Source: Galactobacter caseinivorans
Lineage (GTDB): Bacteria; Actinomycetota; Actinomycetes; Actinomycetales; Micrococcaceae
Assembly (NCBI RefSeq): GCF_003640665.1
Contig: NZ_QQXL01000002.1
Span: 248,001-312,000, forward strand
Direction of reading: 5' to 3'
DNA length: 64,000 nucleotides
Position 1 is the stretch's first letter, and each line of letters opens with the position of its first letter. Shown here piece by piece: positions 8,284 to 17,688 of this stretch. Under the pieces are notes generated by a model. The model ran no database searches and was not told the DNA's origin. It saw only the letters and a list, made by a program, of their open reading frames with translations. The position numbers and the translations under genes were made by a program.

Positions 8284-10356
8284 GTGGTGCCCCAACAGGA
8301 TCGGACCGAGAAGCTCGTCAGCCTCACCTACGCGCTCTTAACGACGCGCGTGGGCTACACCCGTACCCAATTGCGGACCATGGTGGACGATTACCAGGAC
8401 TTGAGCGAGGACGCCTTTGAGCGCAAGTTTGAGCGGGACAAGGAAACCCTGCGCAATCTGGGCGTCACACTCGTAGACGGCAAGGGCCGCCGCGATCACG
8501 GCTCCCTGGACTCTGAAAACGAGCGGCGCTATCGCATCCTGGCGGAGGACTACCAGCTCCCGTCGCTGGAGCTCGGCGCCCAGGAGGCCGCGGTCCTTGG
8601 CCTGGCCAGCAGCGTGGTGGCCGGCGGCGGATTGGGTCTGCAGGCGGCCCGCGCCGCTGAACGTCTTGGCGTGGACGCCCGCTCCGACCAGGCGCTCTTC
8701 AGCCCCCGCATCGATGGGGGAGAGGAGCATCTGGAGCCGCTGATTCGCCACGTCAGCGCCAGCCAGCCGGTGCGCTTTGAGTACCGCACCGCGAACGGGC
8801 GCGAGTCCACCCGCACGGTCATGCCCTGGGGCCTTGGCCACCGCCATGGGCACTGGTACCTGGCGGCCGGCGATACCGCGCGGGATGGCGAGCGCCTCTT
8901 CCGGTTGGATCGCATCACCAGTTCCATTGCGCGGGCCGCGCCCAAGGCCTCAGATCACATCCCGGACGCCTACGGCCGCCCGGATCGCTTCAGCATGGCC
9001 GCCGCCCTTGATCGCCTGGAGCGCTCCAGCCCCACCCGCACGGCCCGCCTGCTGGCGCAGGGCGTCAGCGGTGGCACCCTGGCCGCCCGCGCCGTCTCCC
9101 GAACGGACGGCGCTGACGGCGTGGAGCTGGCGGTGGAGTACGCGGATGAGGCGGACCTGGCCAGGGAGATCGCAGCGGAGGGCGTGCGCGTCCTGGCGCC
9201 GGCCTCCCTGGCCGCGGCGGTGCTCTCAGTGCTGGACGACGCCGTGGCCGGGGTAAGTGCCCCGGCGCCCCGCTACAAGTTGTCGCGGCACGCCGGCGGC
9301 CGGGCCTCCGCTGAGCAGACAGTCTCCCGAGCCCTTGACCTGGTGGCCTTTGTGGTTCAGCGCGGAGGGGCCAGCATCGACGAGGTCATGGAGCGCTTCG
9401 GCCTGGACCGGGACGAGCTAGAGGCGGAGCTGACCCGGCTGCGCTTCTGTGGCGTGCCCAACGGGCAACACGATGAGCTGCTGGATGTGGAGTGGGACCA
9501 GGAGACGGTCTCCATCACCAACGCCCAGGTGCTCTCCCAGCCCATGAACCTCAGTTTGGTGGAGGCCACCACGGTGCTGATGGGTCTTGACGCCCTGGCC
9601 TCGGCACCCGCCGGCGCGCTGAGCGCTGACTCGGCACGCGCCGTCGAGCAGTTATCGGCACGCCTGCGTGGCCTGCGCCCCGAACTGGCGGACTTTGACC
9701 GGATCATCGCTGTGCGCGCCGCGGCACGCGAGTCCGGCCCGCTGGTGGGGGAGCTGGCACAGGCCATCGACGAGCGCCACCCGGTCCGGTTGGACTACGC
9801 GGGCCGTCACGCCCGCAGCCAGCGCGTGGTGGAGCCCGTGCGGCTCATGGACGTGGGCGGGCGCAGCTACCTACAGGCCTGGTGCCGGCTGCGACAGGGC
9901 CCACGCACCTTCCGCCTTGACCGGATGGTCAGCGCGGAGACGCTGTCAGAGGTGTTTGGGGTCGACGACGCGCGGGTGCGCGCCGTGCGCGGCGCGCCCT
10001 TTGAGCCAGACGCCGCCGCCCCTGAGGCCGAGGTGCTCTGGGGCGGCGCCTGGGCGGATGCTGCCCACGCACATCACCCGGAACGCACGGGCAAGAGTGC
10101 CGAGGGCATGGTGAGTACCATTCGCGTCCGGGACCACGATCACCTGGTCCGGCTGGCGGCCCTCTCCGGCGGCGCGGTCAGGGTGCTGGGGCCGGAGGCG
10201 GTGCGCGACGGCGTGCTGGCGGCGCTGGAGCAACGGCGCCAGGCCGCGTCGTTGGACGTGGAAGCGATCCAGACGGTGGGCCAGACGGTGGGCCAGACGG
10301 TGGGCCAGACGGCCGCCGCGAAGACAGAGACAACAACTGAGGCGGGGAAAAACTGA
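8284..10356 (+). CDS. pafBC: Fused PafB-PafC WYL-domain transcriptional activator
   Basis: PafBC activates the LexA-independent DNA damage regulon in actinobacteria. This 690-aa protein contains two tandem copies of the HTH-WYL-WCX layout. The first copy spans about 1-335, with the WYL signature HWYL at 190-193. The second spans about 340-665, with RSYL at 527-530. In mycobacteria PafB and PafC are separate; in Arthrobacter they are naturally fused, so the fusion here is not a sequencing artefact. The last 25 residues include a TVGQ repeat. The start is GTG 8284 or 8287, without a Shine-Dalgarno sequence. The gene is separated from pafA by two FKBP genes and has its own promoter. Confidence 0.92.
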   Translation: MVPQQDRTEKLVSLTYALLTTRVGYTRTQLRTMVDDYQDLSEDAFERKFERDKETLRNLGVTLVDGKGRRDHGSLDSENERRYRILAEDYQLPSLELGAQEAAVLGLASSVVAGGGLGLQAARAAERLGVDARSDQALFSPRIDGGEEHLEPLIRHVSASQPVRFEYRTANGRESTRTVMPWGLGHRHGHWYLAAGDTARDGERLFRLDRITSSIARAAPKASDHIPDAYGRPDRFSMAAALDRLERSSPTRTARLLAQGVSGGTLAARAVSRTDGADGVELAVEYADEADLAREIAAEGVRVLAPASLAAAVLSVLDDAVAGVSAPAPRYKLSRHAGGRASAEQTVSRALDLVAFVVQRGGASIDEVMERFGLDRDELEAELTRLRFCGVPNGQHDELLDVEWDQETVSITNAQVLSQPMNLSLVEATTVLMGLDALASAPAGALSADSARAVEQLSARLRGLRPELADFDRIIAVRAAARESGPLVGELAQAIDERHPVRLDYAGRHARSQRVVEPVRLMDVGGRSYLQAWCRLRQGPRTFRLDRMVSAETLSEVFGVDDARVRAVRGAPFEPDAAAPEAEVLWGGAWADAAHAHHPERTGKSAEGMVSTIRVRDHDHLVRLAALSGGAVRVLGPEAVRDGVLAALEQRRQAASLDVEAIQTVGQTVGQTVGQTAAAKTETTTEAGKN
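10270..10312 (+). repeat. 12-bp tandem repeat in the pafBC tail
   Basis: Three perfect copies of CAGACGGTGGGC plus a partial fourth encode the repeated peptide QTVG near the PafBC C-terminus. The copy number is a likely length polymorphism between strains. Confidence 0.9.
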
Positions 10357-10742
10357 TGCCGTGGTGGTCATGGACCCTCATATGGATCGTGCTGGTCTTG
10401 CTGTTGCTTGGCATGCTGACGCTTGGCGCCATCTACCTGTGGCGCAAGGCCAAGGCGTTGCTGGCGGAGGCGAGCCGCGCCCAGGAAGAAATCACTGCCG
10501 CTTACTCCGGCGGTGAGCCGCTGTCCGCCCCGGAAAGCGCCAGGGGTTCCGTGCCCGTGGGCTGGGACGCCGCCTTTGCTGATCCCGCAGTGGTTCGGGC
10601 CCAGCGGGAGGAGGACAAGGACGTGCGGGTGGATCGCCGCCGGCGCCGCCGGATCGACTCGCTCTACGCCAACGGCCGGCCGCGGCGCTGGGGAGACGTC
10701 ATGGACCCGCCGGACGCGCAAGACACGCGTTCATCGGAGTGA
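10356..10742 (+). CDS. Small single-pass membrane protein between pafBC and tatA
   Basis: A 128-aa protein with one N-terminal membrane segment (about residues 5-28, WTLIWIVLVLLLLGMLTLGA), followed by a charged cytoplasmic tail with a run of arginines (RVDRRRRRRIDSLYANGRP). The start overlaps the pafBC stop by one base (TGATG), so translation is coupled. Homologs occupy the same place between pafBC and tatA in related actinobacteria, but no function is known to me. The tail could bind nucleic acid or the membrane surface; that is speculation. Confidence 0.75.
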   Translation: MPWWSWTLIWIVLVLLLLGMLTLGAIYLWRKAKALLAEASRAQEEITAAYSGGEPLSAPESARGSVPVGWDAAFADPAVVRAQREEDKDVRVDRRRRRRIDSLYANGRPRRWGDVMDPPDAQDTRSSE

Positions 10743-10807
10743 GGCTGGCACCCAGGTGGGTCGCCTAGACTGGCCATAACTATTTTTATCGCTGGGAGAT
10801 TTTCGTC

Positions 10808-11101
10808 ATGCCACATCTTCAGGGATGGCACCTTGTCATCATCATCGTTCTGGCTCTGCTGCTCTTCGCAGGCCCCAAGCTGCCCAAGATTGCGCGCAGC
10901 CTTGGACAGTCCATGCGCATCTTCAAGTCTGAGGTGCGCCAGATGAAGGACGACGACAAGCCGGGAACTGCCGCCACGCCGCCGTCGCCCGCCGCTCCGT
11001 CTTCCCCCACTGCCGCGCCGCATGACCCGGCGCAGCCCTCGCAAAAGGCCCCGGTGGAGGGACGGATCGTGGACGACGGCCCCCAGGGCCCTCGCGCCTG
11101 A
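10808..11101 (+). CDS. tatA: Twin-arginine translocase subunit TatA
   Basis: TatA oligomerises to form the passage for folded Tat substrates in the cytoplasmic membrane. The 97-aa protein has the expected short N-terminal membrane helix (residues 7-21), the hinge FAGPKLP and the amphipathic helix KIARSLGQSMRIFKSEV, then a disordered Pro/Ala-rich tail. GGGAGA upstream of ATG 10808 serves as ribosome-binding site, and TAGACT at about 10767 may be the -10 of its promoter. tatC follows after 16 bases. Confidence 0.93.
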   Translation: MPHLQGWHLVIIIVLALLLFAGPKLPKIARSLGQSMRIFKSEVRQMKDDDKPGTAATPPSPAAPSSPTAAPHDPAQPSQKAPVEGRIVDDGPQGPRA

Positions 11102-11117
11102 CCCGCGCTGACTCATA

Positions 11118-11927
11118 GTGGTCGCGAAATCGAAGCGCGCCGTTAACCCCGAGGGGCGCATGCCCCTCAAGGCGCATCTCATTGAGGCGCGCAACCGCCT
11201 GTTCATCTGCCTTGGCGTCTTGCTCCTGGCCATGATCGGTGGTTTCTTCCTGTACCGCCCCGTCATGGAGTTCCTGGGGCATCAGCTCTCGGAACAGGGA
11301 GCCACGCTGAACTACGCCAGCGCCGTCTCCCCGCTTGACCTGATGATCAAGGTCTCGCTTTGGATTGGGCTGGTGATCTCCTCACCGGTGATCCTGTGGC
11401 AGCTGTGGGCGTTCATTGTGCCCGGTTTGCACAAGAAGGAGCGCCGCATCTCCCTGGCGTTCGTGTGCGTCGCCGTGCCGCTTTTTGTGGGCGGCGTGGC
11501 GCTGGGCGTCTACGTCCTGCCGCACGCCACGCAGTTCTTTGCCTCACTGGTGCCAGAGGGGCAAAGTCAGATCATCGAAGCGGGCGCCTACATTCCCTTT
11601 GTGGTCCGGCTGACGCTGGCCTTTGGTGTGGCCATGCTGATCCCGGTGCTCATGGTGGGGCTGAACCTGGTCGGCATCCTGCCGGCTCGCACGGTGGTGA
11701 AACACTGGCGCATCACCGTCTTTGTCATCGCCCTCTTTGCCGCGGTCGCCGCCCCGGGTGGCGAGGCCATGACCATGATCATCCTTGCCGTCCCGCTGTT
11801 CACCCTCTTTGGTGCCGCCTTAGGTTTGTGCTTTGTTTTTGACAAGCGCAAGGCCAAGCGGGCCCAGGCCCAGGCTGAGGAGACGGCGGAAACGGCGGAC
11901 ACCGCCCAACCCCTCGAGGAGCTCTGA
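11118..11927 (+). CDS. tatC: Twin-arginine translocase subunit TatC
   Basis: TatC is the multispanning receptor for twin-arginine signal peptides. The 269-aa protein starts with the conserved cytoplasmic motif MPLKAHLIEARNRL and shows six hydrophobic segments. Conserved blocks include SPLDLMIKVSLW and the P-rich SSPVILWQLWAFIVPGL. The C-terminus is charged. The start GTG 11118 has no strong ribosome-binding site and translation may be coupled to tatA. The helicase gene begins 3 bases after the stop. Confidence 0.93.
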   Translation: MVAKSKRAVNPEGRMPLKAHLIEARNRLFICLGVLLLAMIGGFFLYRPVMEFLGHQLSEQGATLNYASAVSPLDLMIKVSLWIGLVISSPVILWQLWAFIVPGLHKKERRISLAFVCVAVPLFVGGVALGVYVLPHATQFFASLVPEGQSQIIEAGAYIPFVVRLTLAFGVAMLIPVLMVGLNLVGILPARTVVKHWRITVFVIALFAAVAAPGGEAMTMIILAVPLFTLFGAALGLCFVFDKRKAKRAQAQAEETAETADTAQPLEEL

Positions 11928-11930
11928 GTC

Positions 11931-14900
11931 TTGCCCTCACGCCGTCGTGCCCCCCGCCCTTCCCACCCGGAAAACGACGCCCAGCCAGGCAGTGCAACCG
12001 CGCCAGGCAATTCAACCCGGCCAGGCAATTCGACCCGGCCGCGCGCGGCAGGGCAGGTCGCTTCCGGCCAGCCGGAGGACGCCTCCCCGGCGGCCCGTTT
12101 TGCCGCCGCCAAGGTGCGTGCCAGTGAGGCGCGCACGGAGTTGGGGGCCTTCCGCGAGACCCTTGGTTTCCCGCTGGATCCCTTCCAGCTGGAGGCCTGC
12201 GCCTCGTTGGAGCAGGGGCGTGGGGTTTTGGTGGCTGCGCCCACCGGGGCGGGCAAGACCGTGGTGGGCGAGTTTGCGGTGCACCTTGCGCTCCATCACG
12301 GAACCAAGGCGTTTTACACCACGCCTATTAAGGCACTCTCTAACCAGAAGTATTCCGAGTTTGTGGCCCGCTATGGCGCGGACCGTGTGGGGCTGCTGAC
12401 CGGCGACACGGCCATCAACTCGGAGGCGGACGTGGTTGTCATGACCACCGAGGTGCTGCGCAACATGCTGTACGCGTCCTCGCCCACCCTGAACGGGTTG
12501 GAGTACGTGGTGATGGATGAGGTGCATTACCTGGCGGACAAGGACCGCGGCGCCGTCTGGGAAGAGGTCATTTTGCACCTGCCGCTGAGCGCGCGCGTGG
12601 TGTCCCTTTCCGCGACCGTCTCCAACGCCGAGGAGTTTGGTGGGTGGTTGGCAGAGGTGCGTGGGGCCACCGATGTGGTGGTCTCCGAGCACCGCCCGGT
12701 TCCGCTGTGGCAGCACGTGCTGGTGGGCAACCGCCTGGTGGATCTCTTTGCTGAGGACGTCTCCTTTGACCGCTCGGCTGATGCGGACATCGCTGCCACG
12801 GTCAACCCCGAGCTGGTCAAGCTCTCCCGTCGCGGCCCGGCCCCGATGCGCTCGCGTGAGAACGAGGTCAACGCGAGCCGCGGCAATCACTACCGAGGCG
12901 GCAAGCAGCGCGGCCGCGGACGGCCCGGACCCAAGACCCGCGAGGGCATGGGGTCCGGTCGCCTGACGGCGGACGGCGCGGCGAGGCACCGCACCACCTC
13001 ACGCCCCCAGACGGTTGCCACGCTCGACGACGCGGGGCTGCTCCCAGCCATCGTCTTCGTCTTTTCCCGCAAGGGGTGCGAGGCCGCCGTCTCGCAGTGC
13101 GTGCGCGCAGGAGTGCGGCTCACCTCCCGGCAGGAGCAGTTGGAGATTGAGGCGACGCTGGAGGACGCAGCCCGCCGCCTTCCGGCGGAGGACCTGCAGG
13201 TGATTGGCTACTGGCCGTGGCGCGAGGGCCTGTTGCGCGGCATCGGCAGCCACCACGCCGGGTTGGTCCCGGTCTTTAAGGAGGCCGTGGAGTATCTCTT
13301 TGCCCGTGGACTGGTCAAGGTGGTGTACGCCACGGAGACTCTGGCGCTTGGCGTGAACATGCCCGCCCGCTCGGTGGTCCTGGAGAAGCTGGACAAGTTC
13401 AACGGTGAGACCCACGCTCCCGTGACCCCGGGGGAGTACACGCAGCTCACGGGACGCGCGGGCCGCCGCGGGATCGACGTGGAGGGCAACGCCGTGGTGA
13501 CGTGGCAGCAGGGCATGGACCCGGCCGCCGTGGCCGGCCTGGCTTCCCGGCGCACCTACCCGCTCAACTCCAGCTTCCGCCCCACCTACAACATGAGCCT
13601 GAACCTGCTCAGCCGCTTGGGGCAGGTGAAGGCGCGCGAGGTGCTGGAGCAGTCCTTTGCCCAGTACCAGGCGGATGCCTCGGTGGTGGGGCTGGCCCGT
13701 CAGCTGTCCGCCCGCCGCGAGTCCCTGGACGGGTACGCCGAGGCCATGCATTGCCACCTGGGTGACTTTGCCGAGTACGCGGAATTGCGCCGCCGCCTGA
13801 ACCTGGCACAGAAGCACGCCTCCCGCTCGCGCACGCGGGCCAAGCGCTCCGCCGCGGAGCTCTCCTTGGAGGCCCTGGGGCGCGGGGATGTGGTGGAGCT
13901 GCATGGCCCGCGCAACCTGGGCCATGCTGTGGTCACGGAGATCTCCCGCTCTTTGAAGGATCCCCGGCCCACCGTCATCACCATGGACGGCAAGCTGCGC
14001 CGGGTGGCGCCTGCGGACCTGGACCGTCCCTTGGAGGTGCTGACCACCCTCCGGGTGCCCAAGCACTTCACCGGCCGCACACCGCAGGAGCGCCAGGACC
14101 TGGCCGCCGCCATGCGCCACGCCCTGGTGGACGCGCACCCGGAGCCTGCACGCCGCACCCCCGGCTTTGCTTACCCCGGGGCCCCGGATGATCAGGCGGA
14201 GGCGGAGCGGCTTGAGCGCGAGCTGAAGCATCACCCCTGCCACGCTTGCCCGGACCGGGAGCACCACTCCCGGTGGGCGGATCGCTACCGCAAGCTCAAG
14301 GGGGACGTGGATCAGCTGCAGTCGCAGATCAACGGGCGCACCCACTCCATCGCGCGGACCTTTGACCGCGTCGCCGCGGTGCTAGAGGCCGTGGGCTATG
14401 TGAAGGGCCGCGGGGAGGAAACCCGCATTACCGACGCGGGGCACACCATGCTGCGCCTGTACGGCGAGCGGGATCTGCTCAGCGCCTTGGTGCTCAGCGA
14501 CGGCCTGCTTGAGCACCTGACCCCGCCCGCCATGGCGGCGGCGGCCACGATTTTTGTGTTCCAGCCCAAGCGTGACTCCGACGTGGCGCCGCGGCACTGG
14601 CCCCAGGGCGTGAAGCAGGTCTGGGACGGCACGGTCAAGGCGTGGAGTGACCTGGAGGATCTGGAGATCCAGCACAAGGTCAACACCACCCCCGCGCCGG
14701 ACGCGACGCTGGTGGAGGCCATGCACCGCTGGGCGTGCGGCGAGGACCTGGCGCGTTCCCTGGAGGACGTGGATGTGGAGGCCGGCGACTTTGTGCGCTG
14801 GGCCAAGCAGACCATCGACTTCCTGGGTCAGCTGGCCCAGAATCCGGCGGTCTCTCCCACCGTGGCGCAGACAGCGTCCTCTGCCGCGGAGCTGGTGCGC

Positions 14901-15089
14901 CGCGGCGTGGTGGCGGCCTCCAGCGTGGTGGGCAAGGGCGCCGGACCCGCTGGCCCCGCAGACGTGGAGGACCCGGACCCCGCCATTTCCGAGGCCGAGC
15001 AGGCCCGGCTTGAGGCACTGGCGCAGGCGGAAGAACACCCCGCGGCGCCGCAAACATCCGCACCACATTCGGAGGGCCCCGCAGAGTGA
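11931..15089 (+). CDS. helY: Ski2-like superfamily 2 RNA/DNA helicase (HelY family)
   Basis: A 1052-aa DEAD/DEAH-box helicase similar to mycobacterial HelY and eukaryotic Ski2/Mtr4. Walker A PTGAGKT lies at 104-110, motif II DEVH at 196-199, motif III SLSAT shortly after, and motif VI TGRAGRRG at 507-514. A DSHCT-type C-terminal region of about 180 residues follows. The start is TTG 11931, supported by GAGGAG about 10 bases upstream. The first 35 residues contain a duplicated PGNSTRP segment from an 18-bp repeat and are probably disordered. The neighbouring tatAC genes are the usual actinobacterial partners by position; a functional link is not known. Confidence 0.92.
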   Translation: MPSRRRAPRPSHPENDAQPGSATAPGNSTRPGNSTRPRAAGQVASGQPEDASPAARFAAAKVRASEARTELGAFRETLGFPLDPFQLEACASLEQGRGVLVAAPTGAGKTVVGEFAVHLALHHGTKAFYTTPIKALSNQKYSEFVARYGADRVGLLTGDTAINSEADVVVMTTEVLRNMLYASSPTLNGLEYVVMDEVHYLADKDRGAVWEEVILHLPLSARVVSLSATVSNAEEFGGWLAEVRGATDVVVSEHRPVPLWQHVLVGNRLVDLFAEDVSFDRSADADIAATVNPELVKLSRRGPAPMRSRENEVNASRGNHYRGGKQRGRGRPGPKTREGMGSGRLTADGAARHRTTSRPQTVATLDDAGLLPAIVFVFSRKGCEAAVSQCVRAGVRLTSRQEQLEIEATLEDAARRLPAEDLQVIGYWPWREGLLRGIGSHHAGLVPVFKEAVEYLFARGLVKVVYATETLALGVNMPARSVVLEKLDKFNGETHAPVTPGEYTQLTGRAGRRGIDVEGNAVVTWQQGMDPAAVAGLASRRTYPLNSSFRPTYNMSLNLLSRLGQVKAREVLEQSFAQYQADASVVGLARQLSARRESLDGYAEAMHCHLGDFAEYAELRRRLNLAQKHASRSRTRAKRSAAELSLEALGRGDVVELHGPRNLGHAVVTEISRSLKDPRPTVITMDGKLRRVAPADLDRPLEVLTTLRVPKHFTGRTPQERQDLAAAMRHALVDAHPEPARRTPGFAYPGAPDDQAEAERLERELKHHPCHACPDREHHSRWADRYRKLKGDVDQLQSQINGRTHSIARTFDRVAAVLEAVGYVKGRGEETRITDAGHTMLRLYGERDLLSALVLSDGLLEHLTPPAMAAAATIFVFQPKRDSDVAPRHWPQGVKQVWDGTVKAWSDLEDLEIQHKVNTTPAPDATLVEAMHRWACGEDLARSLEDVDVEAGDFVRWAKQTIDFLGQLAQNPAVSPTVAQTASSAAELVRRGVVAASSVVGKGAGPAGPADVEDPDPAISEAEQARLEALAQAEEHPAAPQTSAPHSEGPAE
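12003..12038 (+). repeat. 18-bp tandem duplication in helY
   Basis: Two copies of an 18-bp unit that differ at one position encode the repeated peptide PGNSTR in the N-terminal tail. A more diverged copy may precede them. Confidence 0.8.
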
Positions 15090-16738
15090 GCCACGCAGTC
15101 ATGTACCTCGGCGCCGCGATCTATGCGGCGGAGGACCCCTTTGCCACGGCGTTGCTGGTGGAGGACGGACAGATTGTCTGGATGGGCACCGACACGGCCG
15201 CGCGCACGCTGCTGGGTGAGCACATCCAGAGCGTGGACGTCCGCGGTGCGCTCATCGCGCCCGCCTTCGTGGACTCCCACGTTCACCTCACGGAGATGGG
15301 CCGCGCGCTGGAGGGCCTGGAGCTGGGCCACGTGACGGGCGCCGGCCAGCTGCTGGCCGCTGTGGCGCTGGCCGCCGCAGCATTGCCGCAGGGTGCCCCC
15401 TTGCTTGGCCACGGTTGGGATGAGTCCACCTGGGATGATCCCACGTTGCCCACTCCGCAGGAGTTGGAGCGCGCGGCGCAGGGCCGCGATGTCTACTTGG
15501 CGCGCAGGGATGTGCACACGGGCCTGGTCTCCACCGCGCTGCTGGCGCGGGCTGGCATTGTGCCCGACGCCGCGGGGGAAGGTCCCGACGCGGCCGCCGG
15601 TTCCGGCGCGGGGGCCGGTGGGCTCAGGGAGGCGGACCACGCCGCAGTTCGTGACCTGATTCTGACGGCAGATGTGCCCAGCCGCATGCGGTGGCAACGG
15701 ATCGCCCTGCGTTCCTTGGCCGCCTCCGGGCACGCGGCCGTGGCGGAGATGGCGGCGCCCCACGTCTCCGGTCTCAAGGACCTGACGGCTCTGGTCTCCT
15801 TGCTGGATGAGGAGGAGGCCTCCCTTCCCGCTGTGTACCCGTACTGGGGTGAGCTGGTGGAGACCGAGGAAGAGGCCGCGGAGCTGCTGCGCCGCTTTGG
15901 CCGGCGACTGTGTGGCCTGGGCGGGGACCTCTCGGTAGATGGCTCCTTCGGCTCACACACGGCCGCCCTGCGCCAGCCCTACGCGGACGCAGAAGGCACG
16001 GGTGAGTTGCACCTGAGTGCCGAGCAGGTGGCCGCCCACGTGGTGGCCTGCACCCGCGCGGGCACCCAGGCGGCGTTCCATGCCATTGGCGACGCTGCGG
16101 TGGATACCGTGTTGGCCGGCTTTGAGTTGGCAGCGGAGCGGGTGGGGGAGCGGGAGCTGCGGCGCGCGCACCACCGCCTGGAACACGTGGAGGGGATCGA
16201 TGCACAGGGGATTGAGCGCATGCTTGCCCTGGGCCTCACGGCCTCCGTGCAGCCCCGTTTTGATGAGTTGTGGGGCGGGGAGGACGGGCTCTACGCCACC
16301 CGCTTGGGCCCGGAACGTGCCCTGGCCCTGAATCCCTTTGGGTCCCTGTCCGCGGCCGGGGTACCCCTGGCGTTGGGCAGCGACGCCCCGGTGACGCCGG
16401 TCCGGCCGTGGTCCGCGGTCAAGGCCTGCATGGATCATCACGTTCCCTCCCAGCGCCTCCCTGCGCGGGCCGCGTTCCTGGCCCACAGCCGGGCGGGTTA
16501 CCGCGCCGTGGGGGAGCCCAATCCGCTGGCGGGCACACTGCGTTGGGGAGCCCCGGCCACCTTCGCCATCTGGGAACCGTCCGAACTGGTGGTGGCCACC
16601 CCAGAGGGCGCCGCGGCCAGTTTCAGCTCCGACGCCCGGGCCCGCACTCCCATGCTCCCCGACCTGGAATCTGGGGCGCCGCGGTGCCTGCGAACGGTCC
16701 GTGACGGCGTGGTGCTCTTTGACGCCGGGGTGCTCTAA
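15086..16738 (+). CDS. Amidohydrolase family protein (YtcJ-like)
   Basis: A metal-dependent hydrolase of 550 aa with the composite layout of the YtcJ/amidohydrolase-3 group: an N-terminal beta-sandwich segment, a TIM barrel beginning at DSHVH (His65 and His67) and a return to the beta-sandwich at the end. Later metal-ligand regions are visible as AFHAIGDAAVD, RLEHVEGID and LGSDAPV. The natural substrate cannot be deduced. GTG 15086 overlaps the helY stop by 4 bases, so it is in the same transcription unit. About 130 bases without a gene follow. Confidence 0.85.
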   Translation: MSHAVMYLGAAIYAAEDPFATALLVEDGQIVWMGTDTAARTLLGEHIQSVDVRGALIAPAFVDSHVHLTEMGRALEGLELGHVTGAGQLLAAVALAAAALPQGAPLLGHGWDESTWDDPTLPTPQELERAAQGRDVYLARRDVHTGLVSTALLARAGIVPDAAGEGPDAAAGSGAGAGGLREADHAAVRDLILTADVPSRMRWQRIALRSLAASGHAAVAEMAAPHVSGLKDLTALVSLLDEEEASLPAVYPYWGELVETEEEAAELLRRFGRRLCGLGGDLSVDGSFGSHTAALRQPYADAEGTGELHLSAEQVAAHVVACTRAGTQAAFHAIGDAAVDTVLAGFELAAERVGERELRRAHHRLEHVEGIDAQGIERMLALGLTASVQPRFDELWGGEDGLYATRLGPERALALNPFGSLSAAGVPLALGSDAPVTPVRPWSAVKACMDHHVPSQRLPARAAFLAHSRAGYRAVGEPNPLAGTLRWGAPATFAIWEPSELVVATPEGAAASFSSDARARTPMLPDLESGAPRCLRTVRDGVVLFDAGVL

Positions 16739-16870
16739 ACCGCGTCGCAGGCTCGTGAGTCCGCCGTCACGGGTGGCAGCGGCGGCAGTTCGCGTATGAG
16801 TCGGTAGAATGAGGCCTGGCCACCTCCGTGGGCCGCAGTCCCTTTTCCCTTTCGAAGGACCGATCAGCGC

Positions 16871-17605
16871 GTGCGAGTGCTCACCATTATTCCGACTTAC
16901 AACGAGCTTGAGTCACTCCCCAAGACGTTGGGTCGCCTCCGCAAGGCCTGCCCTGACGTGGACGTGCTGATCGCCGATGACAACTCACCGGACGGCACCG
17001 GTGACCTGGCGGATTCCTTCGCTGCCAAGGATGAGCGCGTGCACGTGCTGCACCGCCGCGGCAAGGAGGGTCTGGGCGCCGCGTACCTGGCGGGCTTCGC
17101 CTGGGGCCTGGAGCGTGACTACGACGTGCTCGTGGAGATGGACGCGGACGGTTCACACCAGCCGGAGCAGTTGCCGCGTCTGCTGGCCGCCTCCGAGGCT
17201 GGCGCTGACCTGGTGATCGGCTCGCGTTGGGTTCCCGGTGGCGAGGTGGTGAACTGGCCGCTTTCTCGCAAGGCCATCTCCCGCACCGGTTCCTTTGTTT
17301 CCCGTTTCTTCCTTGGCCTCAAGACGCGCGATGTGACGGCCGGCTACCGTGCCTACCGCGCCAGCACCCTGCGCGGGCTTGACCTTGGCGCCGTGGACTC
17401 CGTTGGCTACGGCTTCCAGGTGGACATGACCTTCCGTACCGCGCGCGCCGGTTACTCCATTGCCGAGGTGCCCATCACCTTTGTTGAGCGCGAGTTTGGC
17501 GTCTCCAAGATGAGCGGCTCCATTGTCCAGGAGGCCGGCATCAACGTGGTGAAGTGGGGCCTGGCCGCGCGCCTTGAGACCCTGCGCAAGAAGCTGGGCC
17601 GCTAA
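16871..17605 (+). CDS. Polyprenol monophosphomannose synthase (GT2 glycosyltransferase)
   Basis: This 244-aa enzyme should transfer mannose from GDP-mannose to polyprenyl phosphate, producing the lipid donor for lipomannan synthesis and protein O-mannosylation. It has the GT2 fold with ADDNSPDGT (Asp36-Asp37) and the metal-binding DAD at 91-93. It lacks the apolipoprotein N-acyltransferase domain fused to it in some mycobacteria. The start GTG 16871 is preceded by AAGGA. TAGAAT at about 16804 is a weak candidate -10. A strong bidirectional terminator follows. Confidence 0.88.
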   Translation: MRVLTIIPTYNELESLPKTLGRLRKACPDVDVLIADDNSPDGTGDLADSFAAKDERVHVLHRRGKEGLGAAYLAGFAWGLERDYDVLVEMDADGSHQPEQLPRLLAASEAGADLVIGSRWVPGGEVVNWPLSRKAISRTGSFVSRFFLGLKTRDVTAGYRAYRASTLRGLDLGAVDSVGYGFQVDMTFRTARAGYSIAEVPITFVEREFGVSKMSGSIVQEAGINVVKWGLAARLETLRKKLGR

Positions 17606-17621
17606 AAAGCACGGCACAACA

Positions 17622-17658
17622 AAAGGGTCCGTTCCCCTTGAGGGGGAACGGACCCTTT
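17622..17658. terminator. Bidirectional terminator between the mannosyltransferase gene and rbpA
   Basis: A perfect 16-bp stem (17622-17637 with 17643-17658) and a 5-base loop, flanked by A-rich sequence on the left and CCCTTTAG on the right, lies between two convergent genes. A smaller C-rich/G-rich hairpin follows immediately. Confidence 0.9.
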
Positions 17659-17688
17659 AGTGTTCCCCCTGAGGGGGAAGGGACCTGA

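Noticed and set aside
16739-16870. Promoter of the mannosyltransferase gene at TAGAAT (16804)
   Set aside because: No -35 at a proper distance was found; it is kept only as a remark in the gene entry.
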